Positions 12,665 to 13,045 of a stretch of DNA of 13,045 bases are shown here, piece by piece (the stretch's first letter is position 1; every line of letters starts with the position of its first letter). Origin of the DNA: Fimenecus sp963624605 (lineage in GTDB: Bacteria > Bacillota > Clostridia > Oscillospirales > Acutalibacteraceae); assembly GCA_963624605.1 (NCBI GenBank), contig CAVFQD010000047.1, positions 1 through 13,045 on the forward strand. The letters run 5' to 3'. Under the pieces are notes generated by a model, which saw nothing but the letters and a program-made list of their open reading frames with translations, did no database searches and was not told the origin of the DNA. A program made the translations under genes and the position numbers.

Positions 12665-13045
12665 ATGTTAAAGAATAAAATGATCCTTGCCGTTATCGCG
12701 GTAATAATTGCGTTCGGTCTTGCGGGGTGCAGGGCAGAAAAGGATAATGCCGGCAGCGCGGCGGTAAATACCGAAAGCAGTATAACCGAAACGGCATCCG
12801 ATATATCAGAACCCCCTGCCGACACATCAAGCAATAAAAACGCGGAAGTAACGGAAAAGCCGGAAAGCAGCGCACCGGCAGAGAGAAGCAATATAAATAA
12901 TCTCACAGAAAGTACAACACAAAACAACGGCGAACCTAAAAAAACGGAGAAACCGAAAACACTGACAGAGCCGGAAACCCGTAAGACCGAAAGCGAAAAA
13001 CCGCCCGCCCCGACAGAATCGGTCAGTAAACCGGAGGAAATACAG
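12665..13045 (+). CDS. Lipoprotein, 5' part (cut by window end)
   Basis: At least 127 aa, open to the last base, no stop. ATG 12665 follows GAGGTGA (12654-12660). Residues 1-22 are a lipoprotein signal peptide: basic MLKNK, hydrophobic core ILAVIAVIIAFG, lipobox LAGC with Cys22 as the lipidation site. The rest seen is a low-complexity linker rich in Ser, Thr, Glu, Pro and Lys (ESSITETASD, TEKPESSAP, EKPPAPTES), with PE/PT repeats, as in cell-wall-spanning linkers of surface lipoproteins. Such lipoproteins sit at the outer face of the membrane; the functional domain lies beyond the window. It has a higher C and G content at codon position 3 than the genes before it only in places, so no clear transfer signal. 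Confidence 0.85.
   Translation, partial: MLKNKMILAVIAVIIAFGLAGCRAEKDNAGSAAVNTESSITETASDISEPPADTSSNKNAEVTEKPESSAPAERSNINNLTESTTQNNGEPKKTEKPKTLTEPETRKTESEKPPAPTESVSKPEEIQ

Noticed and set aside
1..13045. CRISPR array, rRNA or tRNA genes
   Set aside because: No regularly spaced short repeats and no rRNA or tRNA-like stretch were seen on reading either strand.

Overview
The window is a run of accessory genes, all on the + strand, that looks like part of an integrative and conjugative element (ICE; Tn1549/CTn-like) from a gut-type clostridial Firmicute (Ruminococcaceae/Oscillospiraceae/Lachnospiraceae-like). This rests on the gene content: ArdA-type anti-restriction proteins, orphan DNA methyltransferases, tandem AbrB-type regulators, DUF3849, YodL+DUF3846, SpoVG, a DUF3789-like mini membrane protein and LPD28 polyvalent-protein domains. 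Strong GGAGG Shine-Dalgarno sites, moderate GC and tight gene packing also fit. No integrase, relaxase or conjugation-channel gene lies inside the window, so the ICE assignment is inference.

Layout. (1) 1-1602: two tandem terminator-like hairpins, a protein with an ADP-ribosyltransferase-like R-S-E signature (150-890), a conserved hypothetical (911-1555), then a clear intrinsic terminator. (2) 1626-4212: a two-module hypothetical, a tandem ArdA-like protein and a second ArdA-like/other-domain protein, joined by Shine-Dalgarno sites that sit inside the last codons of the upstream gene. (3) 4209-4398: a scar-like patch with a 10-codon ORF and a 30-aa ORF. The 30-aa ORF copies the tail of a downstream gene, as part of a ~109-bp direct repeat. 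(4) 4395-9004: an orphan cytosine-C5 methyltransferase, a large ArdA-like protein ending in LPD28, a 127-aa hypothetical carrying the second repeat copy, a hairpin region with a doubtful 39-aa ORF, an Api92/YubB-like + LPD28 protein, and a 48-aa membrane protein. (5) 9005-9288: the only long intergenic region, with a possible promoter and mutually exclusive RNA hairpins. (6) 9289-12591: an orphan Dam-type adenine methyltransferase, two AbrB-fold proteins (the first with a cysteine-rich tail), DUF3849, YodL+DUF3846 and SpoVG. (7) 12665-end: the start of a lipoprotein gene, cut by the window edge, behind a weak possible promoter.

Taken together the window reads as an early-transfer/counter-defence and regulation block. 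Two methyltransferases without visible endonucleases, plus ArdA-like DNA mimics, would protect incoming element DNA from host restriction. AbrB and SpoVG proteins would regulate the element or host. An ART-like protein could modify host proteins or nucleic acid. The points most worth following up are the ART-like gene, the spread of ArdA-like and LPD28 modules over several genes, the repeat-flanked methyltransferase cassette, the alternative-structure leader of the adenine methyltransferase, and the recurrent Met-terminated C-termini.
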